From positions 1 through 25,088 of the forward strand of contig CAMOQV010000011.1 of assembly GCA_946623205.1 (NCBI GenBank): DNA of 25,088 bases, written 5' to 3'. The translations under genes were made by a program, and so were the position numbers. Every line of letters starts with the position of its first letter. Position 1 is the first letter of the stretch. The notes beneath the pieces were generated by a model, which did no database searches, was not told the DNA's origin, and saw only the letters and a list, made by a program, of their open reading frames with translations. Below, in pieces: positions 7,966 through 14,514 of this stretch. This DNA is from an uncultured Clostridia bacterium. GTDB lineage: Bacteria; Bacillota; Clostridia; Christensenellales; UBA3700.

Positions 7966-8229
7966 CTATTCCCCCTTATCTTGCTTATATGTTTTTAATG
8001 TTCCGTCCGCATTATACAAAGGAGTTATACAACGCTCACGATAACCTGCTATTATAAGATACATAACTCCTGTTTCCTTATCATATACTACTCTCCAAGA
8101 CCCATCGCTTTGTATCGTTTCAAAATTGTCTATAGGGCGATAATCATTTTCGTTTTGCTTATTTGTACAACCACAAAGTGATACTGTTAATACGATTAAA
8201 ATCATTATACATAAAATTATCTTTTTCAT
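7966..8229 (-). CDS. DUF6440-like lipoprotein
   Basis: An 87-residue protein with a lipoprotein signal: MKK, a hydrophobic stretch and the lipobox LCGC (residues 18-21), which would be lipidated at Cys21. The mature part has a pattern I associate with DUF6440 proteins common in Bacillota phages and plasmids: WRVVYDKETGVMYLIIAGY then ITPLYNADG. The domain's role is unknown. A lipid-anchored early phage protein at the cell surface recalls superinfection-exclusion lipoproteins, but that is inference only. SD is GGGGG, 8 nt before ATG. Confidence 0.72.
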   Translation of the reverse strand: MKKIILCIMILIVLTVSLCGCTNKQNENDYRPIDNFETIQSDGSWRVVYDKETGVMYLIIAGYRERCITPLYNADGTLKTYKQDKGE

Positions 8230-8247
8230 TCTCTATTCCCCCTTTTA

Positions 8248-8502
8248 TTAAAGACTTCCATAGAAAATATAATGTATAAAACAACCTATATAAATGATTG
8301 GACATATTATAAAATATATACAACAAATAGCAATACTACCAAATCTAGTCATTCTATACGCTTCTTTTCTCCCTTCTCGAAAATCACTTGGAAATAATTC
8401 AAAAGTATATAAATAATTCCAATTATAAATTATAAACAATAAACCGATAATTGTTGAGATTGTATAGTAGACAATAAGTATTATATATAATAAAACTTCC
8501 AT
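8248..8502 (-). CDS. Small two-span membrane protein
   Basis: An 84-residue protein with two hydrophobic segments, about residues 3-33 (LLYIILIVYYTISTIIGLLF) and 55-80 (SIAICCIYFIICPIIYIGCF), joined by a charged loop with DFREGRKEAYRM. SD is GGGGGGAATAGAT. It is adjacent to the lipoprotein gene, so the two may work at the membrane together. No family recognised. Confidence 0.7.
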   Translation of the reverse strand: MEVLLYIILIVYYTISTIIGLLFIIYNWNYLYTFELFPSDFREGRKEAYRMTRFGSIAICCIYFIICPIIYIGCFIHYIFYGSL

Positions 8503-8514
8503 ATCTATTCCCCC

Positions 8515-8694
8515 CTAATCAACATATCCCAAAAGAAATATATGCCCGTCAAACTCACCGATTTCCTTAGTTAGAAATATCCCTTCATCTTCACGCATTT
8601 CTTCTTTTATTTGTGGAATATCACATTCGTTAAATATTTCTACTATTATTTTATTTTCATTATCTACACATCTATATAATCTATATTTTGTCAT
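8515..8694 (-). CDS. 59-residue hypothetical protein
   Basis: A short gene starting MTKYRLYRCVDNENKIIVEI, a beta hairpin-like N-terminus, then an acidic helix and EIGEFDGHIFLLGYVD. The AAGGAG SD, 10 nt before the ATG, overlaps the stop codon of the upstream gene (TTATAAGGAG), which implies coupled translation. The region TTTTATAAGGAG is complementary over 12 nt to the loop of the first plus-strand small RNA. Function unknown. Confidence 0.68.
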   Translation of the reverse strand: MTKYRLYRCVDNENKIIVEIFNECDIPQIKEEMREDEGIFLTKEIGEFDGHIFLLGYVD

Positions 8695-8708
8695 ATTTTT
8701 AATTCTCC

Positions 8709-8858
8709 TTATAAAATTACGAAATTATTTTCAATATCTAATTTTAAATTACTATCTTGACCTTCATAATCGCCACCATCGTCTCTATATTGAACAACGA
8801 TTTCTTTGTTTTCAGCATTATTTTGTTTTGCCCATTCGTATAATTCTTGTATCGTCAT
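8709..8858 (-). CDS. 49-residue conserved-type phage protein
   Basis: A 49-residue protein, MTIQELYEWAKQNNAENKEI then VVQYRDDGGDYEG. This 'ELYEWA ... QYRDDGG' pattern is one I recall from short early proteins of Bacillota phages; their function is not known. AGAGGTG stands 5 nt before the ATG and the upstream gene ends 1 nt earlier. The stop codon is embedded in the SD region of the next gene. Confidence 0.7.
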   Translation of the reverse strand: MTIQELYEWAKQNNAENKEIVVQYRDDGGDYEGQDSNLKLDIENNFVIL

Positions 8859-8859
8859 T

Positions 8860-9381
8860 TTACACCTCTTCCAATAGTTTCTTTAACTCGTTGTATTTGG
8901 CGATTGCTTCTTCTTCATTTTGACATCTTATATCTATACAATTGTTTCCAACAGCATATAGTCTTATATAATAACTACACTCTCGCCATTCACATTGTTT
9001 CTCGATACTTTGAATTGCGTCCAATCTAACCATTTGGTCTTTCTTAATCTCATACCACTTTGGCTTTGACTCTTTGATAGGTAAATATATGCGATTGCCT
9101 AACATAGCCTTTGCACAATACTCTCTCACATCTTCTTGAGGGTCGTCTATGACTTCTTTTAACTCGACAGGGACGACTACTAAATTGTCAACCTTAATTC
9201 CGTCTAATGTTTCGTCTTTTCTAAAACTAGCAATTCTCTTGAGGCACAATAATCTATCAATCGCTGTTTCTTTAGAAAACACTTTCTCAAGCACAATCTC
9301 GTCTTTTTCAATATAGTTATGTTCATTATCTTCATCTACCCACTTTCCACTCTCTTTGTCTTTTATTGCGTAATATGTCAT
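8860..9381 (-). CDS. Hypothetical protein
   Basis: A 173-residue protein. The frame contains a GTG at 9393, but the ATG at 9381 (MTYYAIKDKESGKWVDED) has GAGG at 6-nt spacing and I prefer it. The N-terminus resembles small phage proteins that begin with a 'YxIKDKxxGKW' strand pair. The C-terminal 50 residues (YYIRLYAVGNNCIDIRCQNE then EEAIAKYNELKKLLEEV) look like a small beta sheet followed by a helix. No membrane span. Function unknown. Confidence 0.7.
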   Translation of the reverse strand: MTYYAIKDKESGKWVDEDNEHNYIEKDEIVLEKVFSKETAIDRLLCLKRIASFRKDETLDGIKVDNLVVVPVELKEVIDDPQEDVREYCAKAMLGNRIYLPIKESKPKWYEIKKDQMVRLDAIQSIEKQCEWRECSYYIRLYAVGNNCIDIRCQNEEEAIAKYNELKKLLEEV

Positions 9382-9382
9382 A

Positions 9383-9625
9383 TTATACCTCACTTTCTAA
9401 ATATTCAGCTTTCGCTAAATTGTTCTTAAATGTCTTTAACATATCGATTTCGTTCTTTGTGTCTAGATAACTCTTTTGTATCTGACTTCTTTCTGGCTTC
9501 GATAAAAACTTGTCCGTCTTTAACTGCTTATAACAATCTTCTGCAAACTTGTCATATTCAGCTATTGTTGAATCGATCGATTTTACTACTAGCTTCTTTG
9601 TCTTTCCGTTTAAATAGATTCTCAT
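9383..9625 (-). CDS. Hypothetical helical protein
   Basis: An 80-residue protein with a short beta start (MRIYLNGKTKKLVVKSID) followed by long helices rich in Lys, Glu and Asp (TIAEYDKFAEDCYKQLKTDK; TKNEIDMLKTFKNNLAK). SD is GGGGG, 5 nt before ATG. It overlaps the possible GTG start of the next gene, so the two are probably co-translated. No family recognised. Confidence 0.68.
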   Translation of the reverse strand: MRIYLNGKTKKLVVKSIDSTIAEYDKFAEDCYKQLKTDKFLSKPERSQIQKSYLDTKNEIDMLKTFKNNLAKAEYLESEV

Positions 9626-9634
9626 TGTTCCCCC

Positions 9635-10060
9635 TTATTCTATAACCACTTTGATTTGCATGTCTGGTCTGTAATAATACTCAACCATCTCTCTTTCGTT
9701 AATTACATCCACATATCTGCTAGATACCATTTCGCCATCCACATAGATTGTGATTTTCAACACTTCTATCTTTGTTGATATGTAAACTCTGAATGAGCCT
9801 GTATACCCCTCAACATAAGTTACATTTAGGCTTGTAGTAGTATCTTCTAATTCGCACTCAATTTCGATATTATCATATTGTTCAAGTGTTTCTTCAACTA
9901 TTGCGTTTTTCTCGCCTAGAGTGGCTATTTCTCGCCCAAGCAATAAATATACTGCAGCTGCACTACCTGCACTCATAAGAACTGCTAGAATAATCGCTAT
10001 TGCTATACATGCTTTAATAGGCTTTAAATCACTTCTTGTAACTGTTGTATCTTTCTTCAT
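9635..10060 (-). CDS. Membrane-anchored hypothetical protein
   Basis: A 141-residue protein with one N-terminal membrane anchor (ACIAIAIILAVLMSAGSAAA, about residues 18-40), a short coiled stretch and a beta-rich C-terminal domain predicted outside. The frame is open back to 10096, but the ATG at 10060 has AGGAG at 6-nt spacing, so I start there. A perfect 7-bp hairpin lies just upstream at 10075-10098. The domain is not one I recognise. Confidence 0.7.
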   Translation of the reverse strand: MKKDTTVTRSDLKPIKACIAIAIILAVLMSAGSAAAVYLLLGREIATLGEKNAIVEETLEQYDNIEIECELEDTTTSLNVTYVEGYTGSFRVYISTKIEVLKITIYVDGEMVSSRYVDVINEREMVEYYYRPDMQIKVVIE

Positions 10061-10074
10061 AAACTCTCCTAATT

Positions 10075-10098
10075 GGGTGTGCTGTGAGTCCCACACCC
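10075..10098 (-). other. RNA hairpin in the leader of the membrane-protein gene
   Basis: GGGTGTG and CACACCC form a perfect 7-bp stem with a 10-nt loop, located between the stop at 10135 and the SD for the start at 10060. No U-run follows, so it is not an intrinsic terminator. It may be a processing or stability site within the polycistronic early mRNA. Confidence 0.4.
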
Positions 10099-10134
10099 TC
10101 GCAAATAAATCTATCGGTTTTTAATAATTAAATT

Positions 10135-10371
10135 TTACTCACAGATTCGACTATCCGTTAATTGTGATACTACGATTACATCGTAGAAATCATTATCTTC
10201 TCTGCGTTGCTTTAAAACTGCTGAAGATGCTGTCTTATCGATCAATAATGTATTTGTATACTTTTTGTGTCTTTCTACATAAGTGTCGATTTTCTCATAA
10301 CTAAAATTCGTGTGTTCTGATAGCAAACAATCGCCATCTAAATTAAATGTAAATGTGTTAATCTTTATCAA
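10135..10371 (-). CDS. Hypothetical protein with a TTG start
   Basis: A 78-residue protein, first gene after the operator-promoter at 10413-10443. The only start that fits is TTG at 10371, with AAAAGGAG 8 nt upstream and no nearby ATG. The protein is polar with short strands (INTFTFNLDGDCLLS; DNDFYDVIVVSQL) and ends in RICE. As the leading gene of a promoter controlled by the phage operator it may be a regulatory or early accessory protein. No family recognised. Confidence 0.65.
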   Translation of the reverse strand: MIKINTFTFNLDGDCLLSEHTNFSYEKIDTYVERHKKYTNTLLIDKTASSAVLKQRREDNDFYDVIVVSQLTDSRICE

Positions 10372-10412
10372 TGTTGTTTCTCCTTTTCCCTTACTCTTGT
10401 AAGTTCAATAAT

Positions 10413-10443
10413 ATAATAAGCGATAGTTTACACATTTGTCAAC
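10413..10443 (-). promoter_or_regulatory. Promoter with operator copy 3
   Basis: Minus-strand TTGACA (10437-10442), 18 bp, TATTAT (10413-10418). The 18-bp operator occupies 10426-10443; on the plus strand it reads GTTTACA CATT TGTCAAC, one mismatch from the perfect palindrome of the other two copies. The mismatch improves the -35 to consensus. This promoter would restart transcription just after the terminator at 10453-10486. Confidence 0.75.
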
Positions 10444-10452
10444 CACTTTGGC

Positions 10453-10486
10453 AAAAAAAATAAAGCCAGATTTTTACTCCAGCTTT
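10453..10486 (-). terminator. Intrinsic terminator
   Basis: A 9-bp minus-strand stem (AAAGCTGGA with TCTGGCTTT, two wobble pairs) around a 7-nt loop, then ATTTTTTTT. It ends either transcripts from the gene at 10559-11047 or the short RNA started at 10533-10562, and it is followed within 10 bp by operator-promoter 3. Confidence 0.8.
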
Positions 10487-10526
10487 ACTTTTTATTAGGA
10501 TAAAACAACATCGAATCTCTCGAGCT
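10453..10526 (-). ncRNA. Possible small RNA between the HTH-like gene and operator 3
   Basis: A consensus-like promoter (TTGACA at 10557-10562, 18 bp, TAGAAT at 10533-10538) overlaps the last codons of the upstream gene and points at an intrinsic terminator only about 75 nt away. The enclosed sequence has no SD-plus-ORF and contains CGAGAGATTCG, a small hairpin. The promoter and terminator together define a short transcript. Alternatively the promoter is fortuitous and this is just an operon end. Confidence 0.45.
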
Positions 10527-10532
10527 ACCTTT

Positions 10533-10562
10533 ATTCTACTCTTTTTTAAATATCGATGTCAA
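10533..10562 (-). promoter_or_regulatory. Promoter of the putative minus-strand small RNA
   Basis: TTGACA at 10557-10562, spacer 18 bp, TAGAAT at 10533-10538. It has a perfect -35, a -10 with one mismatch and no operator palindrome. Confidence 0.5.
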
Positions 10563-11047
10563 ATGCCACAGCCACCTAATTTTATTGCATATTCAAGTTT
10601 TCGCTTTTGCATCTTATCTCGCATGGCTACAAATAACTGATGCGCAGTTACTCTGCAAGTTCCATCTTTGATTTTGTATAACCCTGTGTTTTCTTCCAGA
10701 ATAAAATCTCTAGCTGCGATACCTAATATCTTAAAATCGCCATTTCTACGGATATAATTTCTCTCGTTGGTTAATATATCAACTCGCATAGATTTTGGCA
10801 ATCCATACACATCTAGGGCTGACATATACTCGGTTTTGCAATGTAACCCGTAGTTAGTTCCATTGATAAAGTCCATAAACGCATTTGCCTTTTGGATCAG
10901 CGATGTGAACTCTGTTACATCTTCCCCATTTATAACCCTTACCACAAACCAATATGGAACTTCCATTTCAGTTGCTAGAGCTAAGTCGCCTAGCTTTTGA
11001 TTCTGCATTTCCCTTATCATTCTATCTCTTAAAACTTTTTGTTGCAT
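10559..11047 (-). CDS. HTH-like DNA-binding protein (putative regulator)
   Basis: A 162-residue protein. Residues 12-55 (RMIREMQNQKLGDLALATEM, then EVPYWFVVRVINGEDVTEF) fit the spacing of an XRE-type helix-turn-helix, including the IxxGxxVxxxxSLIQKANAF tail expected of helices 4-5. The remaining about 100 residues are unfamiliar. SD is GGGGAG. It stands immediately upstream of the small RNA/terminator/operator 3 block, a plausible place for a second regulator. HTH assignment is by pattern only. Confidence 0.6.
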   Translation of the reverse strand: MQQKVLRDRMIREMQNQKLGDLALATEMEVPYWFVVRVINGEDVTEFTSLIQKANAFMDFINGTNYGLHCKTEYMSALDVYGLPKSMRVDILTNERNYIRRNGDFKILGIAARDFILEENTGLYKIKDGTCRVTAHQLFVAMRDKMQKRKLEYAIKLGGCGI

Positions 11048-11063
11048 TTTCCTATTTCTCCCC

Positions 11064-11447
11064 TTACATTATCATTTCTACTACTACTAAATGGAAACTT
11101 GTTCCATCGCCATTACTATTGTCTGTTGAATTCTTAACGCAATAGTTTTCTAATAACCTTTCGTTTCCTATTGCTTTAAAATCGTCTAGGTTAGACACTT
11201 TGAATTGTGTTCCATTAATATTAAAGTAAAAATCGTTATATGCTCCAGATTCTCTCTTTTTAATAAATTCGCCTAATGTTTCATATTTTGGCAATAAGCC
11301 ATATTCTCTCTTTTTCTGGTCTATGAATTTGTTGAATTTATAAGTCGATTCTCTGAGATTATAATAGTTATTTGCCACATCTTCTAACAGCTTCTTAACT
11401 TCTTGCTTTGTTTCTTCACTCACTTGTCTTACTTGAATTTCTTTCAT
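11064..11447 (-). CDS. Hypothetical protein
   Basis: A 127-residue protein with a helical N-terminus (QVSEETKQEVKKLLEDVANN), a basic middle with IDQKKREYG and TLGEFIKKRES, and a C-terminal part with short strands around FYFNINGTQFKV. The end, FHLVVVEMIM, is hydrophobic but too short for a membrane span. AAAAGGAG precedes the ATG; the next gene upstream overlaps by 4 nt. No family recognised. Confidence 0.7.
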   Translation of the reverse strand: MKEIQVRQVSEETKQEVKKLLEDVANNYYNLRESTYKFNKFIDQKKREYGLLPKYETLGEFIKKRESGAYNDFYFNINGTQFKVSNLDDFKAIGNERLLENYCVKNSTDNSNGDGTSFHLVVVEMIM

Positions 11448-11677
11448 TGTTGTTCTCCTTTTTGTTCATATTGCTTTACTTTCCTTTTTAAGTTTTTGAT
11501 TTCTTTTCTTTGTGCTTTGATAAGTTTGTCCTTATCTTGCAGTTCTTCTTCTCGTTGTTGGTCTTGTTTCCACTTTACCCACTCGTTATAGTCTTTGTGT
11601 CTTTTGATGTCGCAGACACTATCCACCATCATTGAAAACATAACTACTATACAAAATATCAATGTTACTGTTTCCAT
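11444..11677 (-). CDS. Membrane-anchored coiled-coil protein
   Basis: A 77-residue protein with an N-terminal membrane span (residues 3-20, VTLIFCIVVMFSMMV) followed by a highly charged coiled coil (residues 35-75, including EEELQDKDKLIKAQRKE and IKNLKRKVKQYEQK). This Rz/spanin-like outline also occurs in many unrelated small phage proteins, and here it sits in the early region rather than the lysis region. SD is GGGGG. Function unknown. Confidence 0.7.
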   Translation of the reverse strand: METVTLIFCIVVMFSMMVDSVCDIKRHKDYNEWVKWKQDQQREEELQDKDKLIKAQRKEIKNLKRKVKQYEQKGEQQ

Positions 11678-11680
11678 TGT

Positions 11681-11875
11681 TTACCCCCTAAACATAAGCC
11701 AAGCAACCCAACTTGGCAATTCAGTTACAGGTCTATCGCCATAAACTATAAAACAATAGATATTTACACCGATTGCTCCTACTACAACTAAAACCAATAC
11801 TGCTAACATAAAGAACGCAAATATTGCTTCTAAATAAAATGCTAACTTGCTTTTTTCGTTTCCCCAATTACTCAT
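11681..11875 (-). CDS. Small membrane protein
   Basis: A 64-residue protein with a strong central membrane helix (AFFMLAVLVLVVVGAIGV, about residues 19-40) and a possible second short hydrophobic end (SWVAWLMF). It overlaps the end of the PAPS-reductase-like gene by 8 nt. The next gene is also a membrane protein, so the pair may form a small inner-membrane module. No family recognised. Confidence 0.68.
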   Translation of the reverse strand: MSNWGNEKSKLAFYLEAIFAFFMLAVLVLVVVGAIGVNIYCFIVYGDRPVTELPSWVAWLMFRG

Positions 11876-12722
11876 TTAGATTCATCTCCTCTTGACCTTC
11901 AATTTGTTTTTCAATTTTATCATTTAACCACCAATTATAAACATCTTCGGCAGTTTTCCAATTTCGTGTTTCTTCTGGCATCTCTTTAAGCATCTTATCA
12001 AACGCATCTAGATACTTTTGTTTGAAGAATGGATGCTCCTTTAACTCTCTCTCTCTCTCGAAGCGACTTGCCATTGGACATCCTATGCAACCAATTCGTG
12101 AATACCCCATATCGTAAAGTTTGCAATATGGAAAATTGTTGCTCTTGATAAACTCCCACACATCTTCATCTTCCCAATCAATTATTGGATTACAAACAAT
12201 CTTCGCTTTGATTGTGCATTGTTCCAATGCGTTTCTGAACTCGCCATTGTCATCAAACAAAATTCTATCTTTTTTCGATGTTACAGTTTCAAAAGCCTTT
12301 CTAGAACTGCGTTTTACTGACTCGAATCTTCTTACACCTGTTAAGCAAATTCTATTCTCTCCACCTTTTTCCTTTAACTCTTGACAACAAAATCTTGCAA
12401 TTCTTGTTGGTGGCATGTGTTTCTTAACTATTAGCTGCCACATTGAATATCTAGGCTTTTCAAATATCGTTTCTGGATAATTATCACGAATAAAATGCAA
12501 TAACTCAAATGGATCGACCGTTGTTGTGTTGTAGTGTAATTCGTATGGAACTTTAGCCATCTTGCATAATTCAGCTACGCATACACTATCTTTACCACCA
12601 GAAAAGGCAACATATAACGCACCTTTGTTTTGACTCTTACTTATTTCGTAAGCATCTTGTATTCTTTTGATAGCAACTGCTACCATATCTATTTCCCCAA
12701 ATAAAGTGTTTTTGATTAACAT
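11868..12722 (-). CDS. PAPS reductase-family (PP-loop) protein
   Basis: A 284-residue protein of the phosphoadenosine-phosphosulphate reductase superfamily. The PP-loop SGGKDS is at residues 41-46, followed by TTTVDP, FCCQELKEK, LTGVRRFES and a Cys pair in IGCIGCPM. These features bind ATP and, in relatives, activate sulphate or sulphur; phage members are frequent but their substrate is not established. Two starts are possible: ATG 12722, overlapping the pcfJ stop, or ATG 12686, which has GGGGAAATAGAT like several neighbours and seems better supported. I list the longer form. It lies beside PcfJ/PcfK, and no dnd genes are visible. Confidence 0.85.
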   Translation of the reverse strand: MLIKNTLFGEIDMVAVAIKRIQDAYEISKSQNKGALYVAFSGGKDSVCVAELCKMAKVPYELHYNTTTVDPFELLHFIRDNYPETIFEKPRYSMWQLIVKKHMPPTRIARFCCQELKEKGGENRICLTGVRRFESVKRSSRKAFETVTSKKDRILFDDNGEFRNALEQCTIKAKIVCNPIIDWEDEDVWEFIKSNNFPYCKLYDMGYSRIGCIGCPMASRFERERELKEHPFFKQKYLDAFDKMLKEMPEETRNWKTAEDVYNWWLNDKIEKQIEGQEEMNLNE

Positions 12723-14062
12723 AATGCACCTGCCTTTACTAATTTTTTAAACTTCTTTGTGATTAACTCTTGCCAGATGCCGATTGTTTCCAATGCTTTT
12801 TCTTCTGGTGTTGTGTTATTCTTTGCGTATTCTTGTTTAATATTCATATTCTTGCCAAGTTCTATCGTTACATAAGACTTGCTTATATCATCCAATTTAC
12901 GCATAAAGACTATCATACTATCGCCTTTGGCTTGTCTTTCATCGTAGTTCATTTTGCCTACACAATGATTCATATTAGAGCCTTCGATTATAAGCTCATT
13001 TTTGCTCTTGGCTATAACAAACTTAAACCCATTGATATTTTGCTCTACAAAGCCATATTTTTTGGCTGTGTCTGCCATTGCATCGCTTATGTGATGTTTT
13101 CTCTTTTGCTCTTGTTCTTCTTTATACTTGCCATATTGTTCAGTATAAGCATCATGCACTTCTTGGAAGTTTCTAGGGAATAGCACCTTTGTATCTTCAA
13201 AGTTAAGTCTTAACCATCTACAAGCCTCGATATAGTCGGCATAACTATACTTTGATATGTCGTTATCCTTTAAATATTTATATAACTTTTCTTGCGTTGT
13301 GTATTGTTTAACAAGTTCGTATGTTTTCTCTAAACCTTCAGCGAGTTCTCTTCCGATTTGGATTCTATAACCTAAACTGCTTGAATAATCTACTGCATCA
13401 ACTTTTCTCTTATATGCGTTATGAGTCCATTGTGCAGATAATCTTTGATTTTTGATTTCTTCTACATGATCGTAAATATATTTGCGATATGCTTTTTCTT
13501 CAGTTAGCTGCATCAAAGACTTTTCAGTTAAGAATCTATCAAGATGCAATTTCATTACCATCTCGGCTATTGGATACTTTTTGTATAGGCTGTAAAATCT
13601 CATAAAATCGATACTGCCATCATAACCACTATATTTTAGAGCTTCAACATTCATTGCGATTATTTCTTCAGGTGACTGTATGTTTTGCAAATACATCCTG
13701 TTAAGATAATCTTCGTTTGTTGTGCGTTTCCATTCAGTGAATAATTCTTGATAGCCACCATACCAACCAACATTCTTACATTCCCATATAGCATGTAATC
13801 CAGAGTTCATTCCATAGCCTACATAGTAAAGGTCTTTAAAATCTACCATGCCATCTTCATACTTACGCATAACTTCTCTAATGCAGAATCCATCTTTCTT
13901 TGTTTCTTTTGATGCGTATATATGCTCTACAAATTCGCCATTCTTAAACTCTACATAAGCACTCCAGCCAAGAATGTGTCTTGCTTGGATTACATCATAT
14001 AAGCACTCGCCTGTATCAATATCGATAACTGGATTAAATTCTTCTAAAATACTCGCTTTCAT
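12716..14062 (-). CDS. pcfJ: PcfJ-like protein
   Basis: A 448-residue protein whose C-terminal part carries the PcfJ signature: FVIAKSKNELIIEGSNMNHC then VGKMNYDERQAKGDSMIVFM and YVTIELGKNMNIKQEYAKNN. PcfJ is named from the conjugative plasmid pCF10 and occurs with PcfK in many Bacillota phages; its biochemical role is not settled. The N-terminal 300 residues are helical. The start has GGGGA 8 nt upstream and overlaps the pcfK stop, so translation is coupled. The family call is good, the function open. Confidence 0.82.
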   Translation of the reverse strand: MKASILEEFNPVIDIDTGECLYDVIQARHILGWSAYVEFKNGEFVEHIYASKETKKDGFCIREVMRKYEDGMVDFKDLYYVGYGMNSGLHAIWECKNVGWYGGYQELFTEWKRTTNEDYLNRMYLQNIQSPEEIIAMNVEALKYSGYDGSIDFMRFYSLYKKYPIAEMVMKLHLDRFLTEKSLMQLTEEKAYRKYIYDHVEEIKNQRLSAQWTHNAYKRKVDAVDYSSSLGYRIQIGRELAEGLEKTYELVKQYTTQEKLYKYLKDNDISKYSYADYIEACRWLRLNFEDTKVLFPRNFQEVHDAYTEQYGKYKEEQEQKRKHHISDAMADTAKKYGFVEQNINGFKFVIAKSKNELIIEGSNMNHCVGKMNYDERQAKGDSMIVFMRKLDDISKSYVTIELGKNMNIKQEYAKNNTTPEEKALETIGIWQELITKKFKKLVKAGALC

Positions 14063-14463
14063 TATTCAATCCCCAACATATCAAACATTGACATTTGACC
14101 TGACTCAACAACCTTTTGCTTTGTTGTTTTCTTTTCAGCCACTGGCTTTGGATCAACTGGCTTTGCCATTGTTGATGTTTGCACTGAACTTGTAGCGACT
14201 CCACTAAACTTTTTGATTGAATCTTCTTCAAAATAATGAACAGCTAAACCGAATACTTCAGGATCGCTTACACAAGCACAACCATTTACTGCTTGTTTTC
14301 TTACACTGTCTGCAATAAATTGTAAACAATCACTGATTTCTTTATCGCTGTTTTGCATCTTTGCTTTTAATTCTTCAGATGCGTTCTTTTCTAAATATTC
14401 TAAAATTGCCTTTTCAGCACCATTTGTTGTTTTTTCAATATTCTCTCTGATTGATCCTTTCAT
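14062..14463 (-). CDS. pcfK: PcfK-like protein
   Basis: A 133-residue protein. The N-terminal two-thirds (IEKTTNGAEKAILEYLEKNA, DCLQFIADSVRKQAVNGCAC, VSDPEVFGLAVHYFEEDSI) match the PcfK domain; the C-terminal tail is Thr/Ser/Lys/Pro-rich and ends in QMSMFDMLGIE, a hydrophobic peptide that resembles a clamp- or partner-binding motif (QxSMFD). PcfK and PcfJ are nearly always adjacent and presumably act together. SD GGGG lies 6 nt before the ATG. A terminator precedes it. Confidence 0.8.
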   Translation of the reverse strand: MKGSIRENIEKTTNGAEKAILEYLEKNASEELKAKMQNSDKEISDCLQFIADSVRKQAVNGCACVSDPEVFGLAVHYFEEDSIKKFSGVATSSVQTSTMAKPVDPKPVAEKKTTKQKVVESGQMSMFDMLGIE

Positions 14464-14480
14464 GTTTTACCCCATCGAAA

Positions 14481-14506
14481 AAAGGGATGGTATTTCACAC
14501 CCCTTT
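14481..14506 (-). terminator. Intrinsic terminator between the Gp157-like and pcfK genes
   Basis: A 9-bp minus-strand stem (AAAGGGGTG with CATCCCTTT, one G-U) around an 8-nt loop, running into a total of six T. It lies in the 51-bp gap after the Gp157-like gene. With no separate promoter visible before pcfK it is likely leaky, an attenuator that lowers expression of the pcfK-pcfJ-PAPS group. Confidence 0.65.
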
Positions 14507-14514
14507 AATAATAA

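Noticed and set aside
11444..11677. Spanin (Rz-like) assignment for the membrane-plus-coiled-coil protein
   Set aside because: Location is in the early region, the host type (Bacillota, no outer membrane) does not need spanins, and there is no partner gene.
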